From assembly GCF_900119845.1 (NCBI RefSeq), contig NZ_FPKU01000003.1, positions 282,145 to 346,144 of the forward strand: DNA of 64,000 nucleotides, given 5' to 3'. Below are positions 38,183-46,037 of the stretch, piece by piece (position 1 is the stretch's first letter; every line of letters starts with the position of its first letter). Under the pieces are notes generated by a model. The model was not told where the DNA came from. It saw only the letters and a list, made by a program, of their open reading frames with translations, and did not search any database. Source of the DNA: Devosia enhydra (GTDB taxonomy: Bacteria; Pseudomonadota; Alphaproteobacteria; Rhizobiales; Devosiaceae). A program made the position numbers and the translations under genes.

Positions 38183-38641
38183 ATGACCCGCCTCGCCGTC
38201 ATCGCCCTCGCCCTCCTTGCTTCGAGTGCCCCGGCGCTGGCCGCGCCCTGGGTGTTCGAAACCGGCAGCGGACGGGACGGACGATGGGCCGAGGCGCAGA
38301 GCGTGGATGTCTCGGGCATCTACAAGCTGTCGCTGTTCTGCTGGCTCGACGAGCCCGACCGGGTGACCCTGTCGCTGGCCGGCGCGCTGGCCATGGGCAC
38401 AATGGCGCCCGGGCCCGTGGTGGTCAGCGTCGACGGGGCGATGCAAGCCCCGATGTCGAGCGCCTCCATTGCCCAGATCACGAGCGTCGACGGGCTCGAC
38501 GAACCCGCCCTGCTCGATGCCGTGGTGGCGATGCGCGACGCCTGGCAGCTCATCCGCATCCAGACCGGCATGGTGGACACCACCTTCACCGCCGAGGGCG
38601 CCCGCGACGCGATCGGGGAACTGATGAGCTGGTGCGGGTGA
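38183..38641 (+). CDS. secreted hypothetical protein downstream of ubiA
   Basis: A 152-residue protein with a clear signal peptide (MTRLAVIALALLASSAPALA). The mature part starts APWVFETG and is acidic and beta-rich, with Cys52 in LFCWLDEPD and Cys151 near the end that may form a disulfide. I do not recognise a family. It follows ubiA by ten bases and is probably in the same transcript. Conserved secreted proteins in this position are known to me only as hypotheticals. Confidence 0.7.
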   Translation: MTRLAVIALALLASSAPALAAPWVFETGSGRDGRWAEAQSVDVSGIYKLSLFCWLDEPDRVTLSLAGALAMGTMAPGPVVVSVDGAMQAPMSSASIAQITSVDGLDEPALLDAVVAMRDAWQLIRIQTGMVDTTFTAEGARDAIGELMSWCG

Positions 38642-38657
38642 AATGTTGGTGGTGCTC

Positions 38658-38699
38658 CTCGTCCTTCGAGACGGGGCTTCGCCCCTCCTCAGGATGAGG
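38658..38699 (+). repeat. R2 intergenic repeat, forward copy
   Basis: Forty-two bases: CTCGTCCTTCGAGAC, a GGGGC/GCCCC hairpin, then CTCCTCAGGATGAGG. It is the first of a cluster of R2 copies that surrounds the GIY-YIG gene. Confidence 0.85.
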
Positions 38700-38726
38700 A
38701 CTGCGGGGGTGCGGGTCGCTTGGAAG

Positions 38727-38739
38727 CCTCAGGATGAGG
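38727..38739 (+). repeat. R2 half copy
   Basis: CCTCAGGATGAGG, the right end of R2, without its partner. Confidence 0.6.
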
Positions 38740-38789
38740 ATCTTGGGGCGGCTAACTCAACAGGTCTATTGCCACTGGCCCCTCGGGCC

Positions 38790-38831
38790 CTCATCCTGAG
38801 GTGCTTTGCGCAAGCAAAGCCTCGAAGGACG
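38790..38831 (-). repeat. R2 intergenic repeat, inverted copy at the 5' edge of the GIY-YIG gene
   Basis: Begins CTCATCCTGAGG and ends CGAAGGACG, the reverse of the forward R2 form, with a different loop (GCTTTGCGCAAGCAAAGC). Its right edge is 11 bases before the GTG start of the nuclease gene. Confidence 0.85.
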
Positions 38832-38842
38832 GGGGCGGCGCG

Positions 38843-39130
38843 GTGGAAATAGTGGTCTATATGCTGCGCTGCGCCGACGGTTCCTATTATGTGGGCAATA
38901 CCCGAAAGCTGATCGAGCACCGTGTGGCAGAGCACAATAGCGGGTTGATCGACGGCTATACCCGAAGTCGATTGCCGGTGGAGCTGGTTTACGCCGAGGC
39001 CACCAACATTCTCATGGTCGCGTTCGAGCGCGAGCGGCAGCTCAAGGGCTGGAGCCGCGCCAAGAAGGAGGCGTTGATCGCGGGACAGGTCGGGAACTTG
39101 GCGGAATTGGCCAGTCGGAAGAAGCGGTGA
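38843..39130 (+). CDS. GIY-YIG family nuclease (UPF0213-like) inside an R2 repeat cluster
   Basis: A 95-residue single-domain protein of the GIY-YIG superfamily. Tyr6 in VYMLRC and Tyr16 in YYVG are the two signature tyrosines; Arg27 and His31 in RVAEH, and Glu64 in RERQLKGWSRAKKEAL, complete the expected active site. It has no DNA-binding extension. The start is probably GTG 38843; the frame extends upstream into the R2 repeat, which is unlikely to be coding. R2 repeats lie within 20 bases on both sides, in opposite orientation. Its biological role is unknown; genes of this kind often lie among repeats. Confidence 0.85.
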   Translation: MEIVVYMLRCADGSYYVGNTRKLIEHRVAEHNSGLIDGYTRSRLPVELVYAEATNILMVAFERERQLKGWSRAKKEALIAGQVGNLAELASRKKR

Positions 39131-39147
39131 GCAGGAGGCCCCCGAAC

Positions 39148-39189
39148 CTCGTCCTTCGAGACGCCCCTGCGGGGCTCCTCAGGATGAGG
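39148..39189 (+). repeat. R2 intergenic repeat, forward copy
   Basis: Complete 42-base R2, 17 bases after the GIY-YIG stop. It is in inverted orientation to the copy at 38790. Confidence 0.85.
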
Positions 39190-39220
39190 TTCTCAGGGAG
39201 AGAGGTGCTGGGGTGCGAAC

Positions 39221-39262
39221 CTCATCCTTCGAGATGGGGCTTCGCCCCTCCTCAGGATGAGG
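39221..39262 (+). repeat. R2 intergenic repeat, forward copy
   Basis: Complete 42-base R2 with a GGGGC/GCCCC loop stem like that at 38658. Confidence 0.85.
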
Positions 39263-39326
39263 ACTGCGGGGGTGGGGTTGGGCTTGGGATGTTCGGTGAA
39301 AGGGACAGCGGCGTGCTTAAGTGAAC

Positions 39327-39367
39327 CTCATCCTGAGGAGGCCCGCAGGGGCGTCTCGAAGGATGGG
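39327..39367 (-). repeat. R2 intergenic repeat, inverted copy
   Basis: Starts CTCATCCTGAGGAGG and ends CGAAGGATGGG; one base shorter than the consensus. Confidence 0.8.
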
Positions 39368-39399
39368 GTTCGGGCACTCGATCCAGATCCATTCCCGGA

Positions 39400-39477
39400 G
39401 TCGTCCCTGCGAAAGCAGGGACCCTCTTTTGTGACGCGCGTCCGGTTAACGGAGGTCCCTGCTTTCGCAGGGACGAC
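39400..39477. repeat. R3 inverted repeat pair
   Basis: A 24-base palindromic unit at 39400-39423 (GTCGTCCCTGCGAAAGCAGG core) and its reverse complement at 39454-39477, with 30 bases between. The same pair occurs at 63752-63830. Confidence 0.85.
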
Positions 39478-39614
39478 CCGGCAGGGGTGGCGCGATGGAG
39501 GACATAAGGGGGTGTCGGGAGGGACGGCATAGAGGCCTTCGGCCGATCTCTCCCCCAAAGAAGAGGTAAGAAACCTCGGGGTTTCTTGGCCGCCGCTTGC
39601 GTCATCGTCCGGGT

Positions 39615-39652
39615 AAAAAGAATGGGGCCGGTTCCTTGCGGAAGCCGGCCCT
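39615..39652 (-). terminator. terminator of the DUF6101-like gene
   Basis: On the minus strand, a GC-rich stem (39625-39651, one bulged base) capped by GCAA is followed within a few bases by CTTTTTA. It is about 145 bases after the stop codon. Confidence 0.65.
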
Positions 39653-39797
39653 TAGCGCTTTGGAGGTCGCGAGTTCAGAGCCTTGCCGTCCCGATGTTAC
39701 GGGAGCGAGGCGCCGGCAGGTCAAACGTGCATGGGATCGTTGCCGGGTTTATCCAATAACGGTGTGGGCGGAAAAAGGTTTCGCCACACGGGGTGAT

Positions 39798-40328
39798 TCA
39801 GTTGGTTTCCACCGCGCCGGGCTTGCGGCGGTTGAGAAAGCGGGGGCGGCGGCTGGCTTCGGCGGCAAGGCGGCGGCGCTCGGTGGTCTGTCCCACCATG
39901 ACGCCATCGACGGTCTGGCTGTAGGGCAAGAGCGCGCCATCGCCGCTCTTGATGTAGAGCGGCAGCCGCAGCTTCTTGCCCCAGTTCTGCCATTCGGCCA
40001 CGACGTGGGCGTTGCCGGTCTCCTCGAACACCTTGTAGTTGAGCTCGGGATCGCCATGCACCAGCTCGATGGCGCTGGTGAGCTCGCCCTCTTCGGAGAT
40101 GCGGGTGGAGACGGCGACGCCGATGAACTCCTCCACGGGAACCTTGATCTTGATCGCGACGCCGCTCTTTTCGAGCGTGCGCCTGACCGTCACGGTGCGC
40201 GAGGGGTCGCGCGGGCCGTTGTCATTGGCTGCCCCGAAGCGGCGCAGTGCCGTGGCCGCGCGGGAAGGCCTTTCGGCCCCGAACAGCATGACGACGCTCG
40301 AACCCTCAATGCCGATGCCAGAATTCAT
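39798..40328 (-). CDS. DUF6101-like conserved protein
   Basis: A 176-residue cytoplasmic protein found in Rhizobiales, which I recall as DUF6101. The recognisable core is NDNGPRDPSRTVTVRR, then a beta-rich region with VPVEEFIGVAVS and a strongly basic tail (RRRLAAEASRRPRFLNRRK). ATG 40328 has GAGG seven bases upstream, which decides it over a frame that starts six codons earlier. The function is unknown. A terminator follows and the gene is divergent from the cysQ-like operon. Confidence 0.75.
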   Translation of the reverse strand: MNSGIGIEGSSVVMLFGAERPSRAATALRRFGAANDNGPRDPSRTVTVRRTLEKSGVAIKIKVPVEEFIGVAVSTRISEEGELTSAIELVHGDPELNYKVFEETGNAHVVAEWQNWGKKLRLPLYIKSGDGALLPYSQTVDGVMVGQTTERRRLAAEASRRPRFLNRRKPGAVETN

Positions 40329-40615
40329 TTCGTGCCTCACTGTCAATCATCAGGGGCCTGGTTGCTCCGGCCCTGTTTGTGAGGCTCAATCTAGCGCCCC
40401 GCCTTTCCACCCGGCTTAAGAAACTGAGTTAAGTTTACGTAGTTTTGTGCAGGGTTAGCGGCTCGTCACCGGGTGCAGCGATCGGTTAACCCAAGCGCTT
40501 CCAATCGTTACGGTTTTTAAGACTTGCGCGTTCTGGGCGCGGTTTTGGCACATGGTGGAAGGGTGGTTTTCCTTGCGCGCGGAAAGCGCTAGAACCCAGC
40601 CTCGGAAACCAGCGG

Positions 40616-41473
40616 ATGCCGATGCCCCCCACCCAAGCCACCAGCCATGCCGAAGACCTCGAACTGCTGCGCTCGAGCGCGGTGGCGGCCGGCATCATCG
40701 CATCGGGCTATTTCCGCCGCGACCTCAAGAGCTGGACCAAGGACAATGCCTCCCCGGTCAGCGAAGCCGATATCGTGCTCGACCAGTTCCTGTTCGCCAA
40801 TCTGCGCGCCGCCCGCCCCGATTATGGCTGGCTCTCGGAAGAAACCGCCGACATCCCCGAGGGGCGGCTTGGCTTTCGCCGCGTCTTCGTGGTCGACCCC
40901 ATCGATGGCACGCGCGGCTTCATTAGAGGCGAGGACAGCTGGTCGGTCTCGCTTGCCGTGGTCGAGGATGGCGTGGCGGTGGCCGGCGTGGTTTACGCCC
41001 CGGCGCGCGACGAGATGTATGAGGCCAGCAAGGGCGATGGTGCGCGCCTCAACGGCCGCCCGCTCGTGCCCCAGCGCGTGCCGGGCCGCACCGCCCCGCT
41101 GATCCCGGCGCCCGGCGCGGTGCATCAGGAATTGCAGGCCGCCGGGCTCCATTACGCGCGCGGGCCGGCCTATCCCTCGCTGGCCTATCGCCTTGTGCAG
41201 GTGGCCACCGGCAAGCTCGATGCGGCGGTGGCGCGGCGCGGCGCGCAGGATTGGGATATCGCGGGGGCGGCCATCATCCTGGCCGAGGCGGGCATCGCCT
41301 TTGACGATGTGTGCATGGGTGCCCTGCGCTTCAACCGGCCCGAAATCCGCCACGGGGCGCTTGCCGCCATCGGCCACCCATGGCTAAAAGCCTATCTGCA
41401 TGAGGCGCTGATCCGGGTCTATGGCTGTCCGCCGGCGGCGCAGGACACAACCCTGGAGAACGGTTCGCCATGA
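40616..41473 (+). CDS. inositol-phosphatase family protein, CysQ-like 3'(2'),5'-bisphosphate nucleotidase
   Basis: A 285-residue magnesium-dependent phosphatase of the inositol monophosphatase fold. Metal and substrate motifs are SEADIVLDQFL near 49, WLSEET near 76, DPIDGTRGF near 98 and WDIAGA near 212. The CysQ type recycles adenosine 3',5'-bisphosphate from sulfate assimilation, but an inositol or histidinol phosphatase role cannot be excluded. Its stop overlaps the next ATG as ATGA, so it leads a translationally coupled run of four genes. Confidence 0.9.
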   Translation: MPMPPTQATSHAEDLELLRSSAVAAGIIASGYFRRDLKSWTKDNASPVSEADIVLDQFLFANLRAARPDYGWLSEETADIPEGRLGFRRVFVVDPIDGTRGFIRGEDSWSVSLAVVEDGVAVAGVVYAPARDEMYEASKGDGARLNGRPLVPQRVPGRTAPLIPAPGAVHQELQAAGLHYARGPAYPSLAYRLVQVATGKLDAAVARRGAQDWDIAGAAIILAEAGIAFDDVCMGALRFNRPEIRHGALAAIGHPWLKAYLHEALIRVYGCPPAAQDTTLENGSP

Positions 41474-41736
41474 CCACTGCGCCAAAGACCACTGCGACAA
41501 AGTCCACCCCGTCCAAGCAGCTTCTGCACCTGGTGATCGGGGGCGAAGTGCAGCCCGGCGAGGAGATCGTGTTCAAGGATCTCACCCAGGTCGATCTCGT
41601 GGGCGTCTATCCCAACTACGCCGCCGCCCAGGCCGTGTGGAAGCAGAAGGCGCAGATGACGGTCGACAATGCCGAGATGCGCTATTTCGTGGTGCACCTG
41701 CATCGCCTGCTGAACCCCGAAGACGATCAGGCGTGA
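41470..41736 (+). CDS. DUF4170 protein
   Basis: An 88-residue protein of a small Rhizobiales family. The core is LLHLVIGGEV, then LVGVYPNYAAAQAVWKQKA and the end RYFVVHLHRLLNPE. The fold is probably a small alpha/beta barrel-like unit. Its start overlaps the cysQ-like stop and its stop overlaps the acyltransferase GTG, so all three are coupled. The function is unknown; by context it may serve phosphate or lipid metabolism. Confidence 0.88.
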   Translation: MTTAPKTTATKSTPSKQLLHLVIGGEVQPGEEIVFKDLTQVDLVGVYPNYAAAQAVWKQKAQMTVDNAEMRYFVVHLHRLLNPEDDQA

Positions 41737-42452
41737 CCGCGCCTGCCACGACGCCTCACGCCCGCGGGCTCAAGGATCATCCCTTCGTCCGCTGGCTCTT
41801 TGGCGCCGTGCTGATCGGGGGCTATCTGCGGTTCATCCGGATGACCTCCCGGGTCGTCTACGATCCGCCCGATTGCTGGCAGAAGGCGCAGGCCGACTGG
41901 CCGGTGATCGCGGTCTCCTGGCACGGGCAATCCAACCTCGCCTATGCCTGCATTCCCGACACCTCGAACCTGGCGCTGCTGATCTCGAACCATCCCGACG
42001 GTCAGATGGCGGCGGCGATGGCGCGCTCGTTCGGGTACAGGACCATCGAGGCAGCCGGAACCAGCGACGCGCGCGCCCAGGCCTCGGGCGGGCTCGCGGC
42101 CTTTCGCGGCATGCTCAAGGCCTTAAAGGACGGCACGACGCTGTTTGCCACCGCCGACATTCCGCCCATACCCGGCCGCAATGTCAGCCTGGGGATGATC
42201 GCGCTCGCCCGCCGCTCGGGCCGGCCGGTGTTTGCCATCGCCACGGCCAGTTCGCGCCGCAAGATCCTGACCCGGGTGTGGGACCGGATGCAGATGAACT
42301 ATCCCTTTTCCACCATCGCCTTCGTCGCCGAGGGCCCGATCTGGATGAGCGACAAGGCGGTTTCCGACGAGGCCTATGCCGCCGAACTCAAGGCGGCGCT
42401 CGACCGGGTGCTGGAGCGCGCCTTCGCCATCGCCGACGGAAAGGCTCAGTGA
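41733..42452 (+). CDS. lysophospholipid acyltransferase family protein (DUF374)
   Basis: A 239-residue protein of the DUF374 branch of lysophospholipid acyltransferases. The N-terminal hydrophobic helix (about 15-37) anchors it to the membrane; the acyltransferase-like motif is SWHGQSN near residue 58, and LLISNHPDGQMAA and AFVAEGPIWM follow. GTG 41733 overlaps the DUF4170 stop as GTGA. In other alphaproteobacteria DUF374 genes lie near lpxK/kdtA and may act on lipid A or phospholipids; the substrate here is unknown. Confidence 0.85.
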   Translation: MTAPATTPHARGLKDHPFVRWLFGAVLIGGYLRFIRMTSRVVYDPPDCWQKAQADWPVIAVSWHGQSNLAYACIPDTSNLALLISNHPDGQMAAAMARSFGYRTIEAAGTSDARAQASGGLAAFRGMLKALKDGTTLFATADIPPIPGRNVSLGMIALARRSGRPVFAIATASSRRKILTRVWDRMQMNYPFSTIAFVAEGPIWMSDKAVSDEAYAAELKAALDRVLERAFAIADGKAQ

Positions 42453-42892
42453 GCCCCTCGCCCATGGAGCTGGCGCTGCGCCTCGCTGAAGAGGCGGCCG
42501 AGCGCGGCGAAGTGCCGGTGGGAGCCGTGGTGATGGAGGGGGACGTCGTGCTCGCTGCCGAAGCCAACCGCATGCGGGCGCTTGGCGACCCCACCGCCCA
42601 TGCCGAAATGCTGGCGATGCGCGCGGCGCTCGCGGCGCGCGGCACAGGCCGGCTCGATGGCTGCGATCTTTATGTGACGCTCGAGCCCTGCGCCATGTGC
42701 GCCGGGGCCATCGCCCATGCCCGCATCCGCCGCCTTTATTACGGGGCGGAGGATGTGAAGGCAGGGGCGGTCGACAATGGCGTGCGGCTTTTCGCGCAAC
42801 CCTCCTGCCACCACGCGCCCGAGGTCATTTCCGGTCCTGGTGAACGCCGCGCAGAGGCTCTGTTGCGGCAGTTCTTTCGGGATCGGCGATAA
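42449..42892 (+). CDS. tadA: tRNA adenosine(34) deaminase
   Basis: Converts adenosine to inosine at the wobble position of tRNA-Arg(ACG). The 147 residues contain the zinc and catalytic motif HAE at 51-53 and PCAMC at 80-84, with LYYGAEDVKAGAVDNG following. GTG 42449 overlaps the acyltransferase stop; ATG 42464 (MELALRLAEEA) is an alternative. The last 68 bases overlap the end of the converging patatin-like gene. Confidence 0.95.
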   Translation: MSPSPMELALRLAEEAAERGEVPVGAVVMEGDVVLAAEANRMRALGDPTAHAEMLAMRAALAARGTGRLDGCDLYVTLEPCAMCAGAIAHARIRRLYYGAEDVKAGAVDNGVRLFAQPSCHHAPEVISGPGERRAEALLRQFFRDRR

Positions 42893-43895
42893 AGCCGTCG
42901 ATGGCGCGCGACAGCTGGCGCTTGAAATTGTCCTTGTCGGCCTCGACGGCGGCAAGGATCTCCTTGACCCGCCAGAATTCGAGAAAGCCGAATTCCGAGA
43001 CGCGCGGGCGCACGAAGACATCAGGCGGATAGGCCGCCAGCATCTGCGCCATCAGCGAATGCATCATGATCTGGGCCGAGCCGAACCAGGTATCGAGCGC
43101 CGAGGGCGCAGCGACATAGCGGTGCGCCGTGGGATCGCCATTGACGTCGATGGCCACCAGCACGTCGCAATCGGCCGCCTGATCGACCGGCAAAGGGTTG
43201 ACCACGCCGCCATCGACGAGCAGGTGATTGGCAAAGGAGACGGGGCGGAAAAAGGACGGGATCGAGATCGAGCCGGCAATGGCGGGCCGCAGAGGGCCGG
43301 TGTTGAACACCACCTGGTGCCAGCTGTGATAATCGGTCGCCACCACATAAAGCGGCACCTTGAGCCCATCAAAGCTCTGCGGCAGGGTTTCGGGCACGAA
43401 GGCGTTGACCACCGCCAGCCCGTCGAGCTGCACCGAAAGCCCGTTGCGCCAGAGCCCGTTGAGGTCGCCGATCTGGGCGCTCCACACCCGTCCGGCCATG
43501 GTCTGGACGGTGGAGAGCACCGAAAAGCTGTGATCGCGCAGGGCCTTGCCGCTCATGCCACTGGCCCATCCGGCCCCGAGCAGCGCCCCGATCGAGGTGC
43601 CGGCGATGATCGAGGGAGTGAGCCCCATCTCGTCCATCGCCTCGATATAGGGAATATGCGAGAGCCCGCGCGCCGACCCCCCGCCAAGCGCCACCCCGAT
43701 GCGCGGCATGGCGCCCGGATCGCGCCGGGGCGGCGGCGCCTGCCCGCGCAACCGGTCGACATAGAGCTGCCCGCGCCTCTGGAGCGCCGTGGGGCCGTTC
43801 TTCCGGCGCGGGCGAAAGGGATTCTTGAACAAGGCGGCGGCCGGTTCTGCTTGAGACGCTGTCCCAAAGGTAGGCCTGCGGGGGGCGGACTTCAA
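42825..43895 (-). CDS. patatin-like phospholipase family protein
   Basis: A 356-residue serine hydrolase of the patatin/RssA type. The oxyanion glycine-rich motif is LGGGSARG near 70, the nucleophile is Ser101 in GTSIGAL, and the dyad aspartate is Asp228 in LVDGGVVNP. The first 60 residues are basic and proline rich and may not be part of the fold; a shorter start at MPRIGVAL is possible. Its 3' end overlaps tadA tail to tail. Confidence 0.88.
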   Translation of the reverse strand: MKSAPRRPTFGTASQAEPAAALFKNPFRPRRKNGPTALQRRGQLYVDRLRGQAPPPRRDPGAMPRIGVALGGGSARGLSHIPYIEAMDEMGLTPSIIAGTSIGALLGAGWASGMSGKALRDHSFSVLSTVQTMAGRVWSAQIGDLNGLWRNGLSVQLDGLAVVNAFVPETLPQSFDGLKVPLYVVATDYHSWHQVVFNTGPLRPAIAGSISIPSFFRPVSFANHLLVDGGVVNPLPVDQAADCDVLVAIDVNGDPTAHRYVAAPSALDTWFGSAQIMMHSLMAQMLAAYPPDVFVRPRVSEFGFLEFWRVKEILAAVEADKDNFKRQLSRAIDGFIADPERTAATEPLRGVHQDRK

Positions 43896-43950
43896 TGCGG
43901 ATGGGGGGGGTGGCCTGGACTTGGCCTACCCCTACTGCGCCTGCGCAGTC

Positions 43951-43992
43951 CTCATCCTGAGGAGGGGCGGAGCCCCGTCTCGAAGGACGAGG
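43951..43992 (-). repeat. R2 intergenic repeat, inverted copy
   Basis: Starts CTCATCCTGAGGAGGGG. It is followed after a 23-base linker by a partial forward copy, the same arrangement as at 51349-51455. Confidence 0.85.
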
Positions 43993-44015
43993 GCGGGCAC
44001 ACCGGGGACCCGGAC

Positions 44016-44041
44016 CTCGCCCTTAGAGACGCCTCTGCCTG
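44016..44041 (+). repeat. R2 partial forward copy
   Basis: CTCGCCCTTAGAGACGCC, the left part of R2 with two substitutions. Confidence 0.6.
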
Positions 44042-44079
44042 CCATTCGCGCCTAGCGCTCAGCCCCGATATGCCACGGC

Positions 44080-44104
44080 GTCATTCCCGCGAAAGCGGGA
44101 AACC
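44080..44104 (+). repeat. R3 repeat unit
   Basis: GTCATTCCCGCGAAAGCGGG palindromic unit. It stands about 45 bases before an R1 composite, as also at 51056. Confidence 0.75.
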
Positions 44105-44150
44105 AGTTGTGATCTCAGTCACATGCGGGATTTGGCGCGTGTGGCCAAGG

Positions 44151-44308
44151 CCCCTCACCCGGCGCTATCGCGCCGACCTCTCCCCCGAAGGGAGAGGTGA
44201 AGAGGGGCCTACACTAAATCGCCTGCCAGAACCGCCATTCCCGAGCCTTGCGCACCTCTTACCTCTCCCTTCGGGGAGAGGTCGGCCGGAGGCCGGGTGA
44301 GGGGGCCT
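44151..44308. repeat. R1 composite element A
   Basis: A forward R1 (44151-44202) and an inverted R1 (44259-44308) enclose about 56 bases of central sequence. The reverse complement of the centre is recognisably related to the centre of composite B at 51126-51288, including GTGCGC and CTCGGGA. Confidence 0.8.
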
Positions 44309-44357
44309 TGCCGTTTGCGCGATCGCGGGGCTGACCTTAATCAGCTCATAGCAAGAC

Positions 44358-45626
44358 CTACCCCCGCGAGAGGGCGCGCCAGCCGATGTCGCGGCGGAAG
44401 AAGCCTTCGGGCCAGTCGATGGCATCGATGGCGGCGTAGGCGCGGGCGCGGGCGTCGCCCACCGTGGCGCCCAGCGCGGTCACGTTGAGCACCCGCCCGC
44501 CATTGGCGACCAGCTGCCCATCGATCCGGGCCGTGCCGGCGTGAAAGACCTGCAGCGTCTCGTCGTCGAGCCCCTCTGCGCCGGCGATGACGCTGCCCTT
44601 GCCATAGGCGCCCGGATAGCCACGGGTGGCCATGATGACGGTAAGGGCGGCTTCTTCGCGCCATTCCGCGTGCCGGCCGCGCAGATTGCCGGTGGCGGCG
44701 GCTTCGAGCAGGTCGAGAATGTCGGATTTGAGCCGCATCATCAGCACCTGGCATTCGGGATCGCCGAACCGGGCATTGTATTCGATGAGCTTGGGCCCCT
44801 CGCGGGTGATCATCAGCCCGGCATAGAGCACGCCCTGATAGGGGGTGCCGCGCGCCTTGAGGCCCTGCACCGTGGGGTCGATGATCTCGTTCATGGTGCG
44901 GGCGATGAGCGCATCGGTCATCACCGGAGCGGGCGAATAGGCCCCCATGCCGCCGGTATTGGGGCCGGTATCGCCCTCGAAGGCGCGCTTGTGATCCTGC
45001 GCGGTTTCGAGCAGCAGGGTGCGCTCGCCATCGCAGAGCACGAAGACGCTCGCCTCCTCGCCTTCGAGAAACTCCTCGATGACCACCGAGGCGCCGGCTG
45101 CCCCGAAGGCGCCGGCAAAGCAGTCGCGCACGGCAGCTTCGGCCTCGATGCGGCTCATGGCGACGGTGACGCCCTTGCCGGCGGCAAGCCCGTCGGCCTT
45201 GACCACGATGGGCACGGGCTGGCTGCGGATATAGGCCAGCGCCGGGGCTTCGGCATCGAAGCGGGCGTAGCGGGCCGTGGGGATGTTGAATTCGTCGCAG
45301 AGCGCCTTGGTGAAGCTTTTCGAACCTTCGAGCCGGGCGGCTTCGGCGCTGGGGCAGAAGCATGCGATGCCGGCGCCGCGCACCCTGTCGCCGAGGCCGG
45401 CCACGACCTGCGCATCGGGACCGACGACGACAAAATCGATGCGCTCGGCGGCGCAGAAGGCGATCACCGCCTGCGGATCATCGATATCGAGCCCGACATT
45501 TTCGGCGACCGCTGCCGTGCCGGCATTGCCGGGCGCGCAGAACAGCTTGCGCAGCCGCGGCGACTTGCCGATGGCCCAGCACAGGGCATGCTCGCGCCCG
45601 CCCGATCCGATTACCAGTACCCGCAT
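44358..45626 (-). CDS. purD: phosphoribosylamine-glycine ligase
   Basis: Second step of purine synthesis: joins phosphoribosylamine and glycine with ATP to form GAR. The 422 residues from ATG 45626 begin [15 protein letters not shown], the classic PurD start, and contain [12 protein letters not shown] near 145, [21 protein letters not shown] near 213 and the C-terminal ATP-grasp end. A longer frame upstream lacks conserved sequence. It is divergent from xseA across a repeat-containing gap. Confidence 0.97.
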   Translation of the reverse strand: MRVLVIGSGGREHALCWAIGKSPRLRKLFCAPGNAGTAAVAENVGLDIDDPQAVIAFCAAERIDFVVVGPDAQVVAGLGDRVRGAGIACFCPSAEAARLEGSKSFTKALCDEFNIPTARYARFDAEAPALAYIRSQPVPIVVKADGLAAGKGVTVAMSRIEAEAAVRDCFAGAFGAAGASVVIEEFLEGEEASVFVLCDGERTLLLETAQDHKRAFEGDTGPNTGGMGAYSPAPVMTDALIARTMNEIIDPTVQGLKARGTPYQGVLYAGLMITREGPKLIEYNARFGDPECQVLMMRLKSDILDLLEAAATGNLRGRHAEWREEAALTVIMATRGYPGAYGKGSVIAGAEGLDDETLQVFHAGTARIDGQLVANGGRVLNVTALGATVGDARARAYAAIDAIDWPEGFFRRDIGWRALSRG

Positions 45627-45763
45627 CTGGCCCCCACCACGCAAAGGTTTGGCCTCCCCTGGGGCTCTCGCCGGCCCGTGGAGGGGCTTTTGCATGAAAC
45701 CGGGGGAAGGACAAGGGCGCGAGCGCTCTGGGCGGGGGAGCGGGGAGTTGTGAGTGCCCGAAC

Positions 45764-45805
45764 CTCGTTCTTCGAGACGCCCCTGCGGGGCTCCTCAGAA
45801 TGAGG
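45764..45805 (+). repeat. R2 intergenic repeat, forward copy
   Basis: Forty-two bases with compensating changes in both outer arms (GTTCTTCGAG on the left and CAGAATGAGG on the right), which keep the outer pairing. Confidence 0.85.
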
Positions 45806-45853
45806 TTCTCCGAGAGCTGAATGAGACGCTGTGGGAGGCCGGATGAGCCCGAT

Positions 45854-45893
45854 CTCATGGTGAGGAACGCCGCACGGCGCGTCCCGAACCATG
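45854..45893 (+). repeat. R2b palindromic repeat
   Basis: CTCATGGTGAGG, a GCCG/CGGC hairpin and CCCGAACCATGGG. The plan resembles R2 but the ends differ. A decayed relative may lie near 11918. Confidence 0.6.
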
Positions 45894-46037
45894 GGGGCGA
45901 GGTGAGGGTTACGATTCGGGCCGAGAGGGTGAACCCCTCATCCGGCCCTGCGGGCCATTTTCTCCCACGAGGGGAGAAGGGAAGTGGCCCCCTGCCCCAC
46001 CCTTGACCCCGCACCCCTAATGGCGCAGGACGGGGCC

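Larger units (their letters stand above)
39131..39797. other. repeat-rich non-coding region after the GIY-YIG gene
   Basis: No gene is supported. It holds three R2 copies, one inverted R3 pair, an eroded R1 fragment near 39538-39570, and the terminator of the converging DUF6101-like gene. Confidence 0.75.
43896..44357. other. repeat mosaic upstream of the patatin-like gene
   Basis: No gene is supported. In order it contains an inverted R2, a partial forward R2, an R3 unit and a complete R1 composite element. The same elements occur with shared joints at 50908-51518. Confidence 0.8.
45627..46037. other. purD-xseA divergent gap with repeats
   Basis: No gene is supported. It holds a complete R2, a related palindrome R2b, and an R1-like fragment near 45942-45982 just before xseA. 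Confidence 0.65.

Noticed and set aside
38658-39477. CRISPR array
   Set aside because: Repeats are palindromic, in both orientations and irregularly spaced, with no cas genes.
40416-40432. TTAA pair upstream of the cysQ-like gene as a CtrA box
   Set aside because: Spacing is nine bases, not seven.
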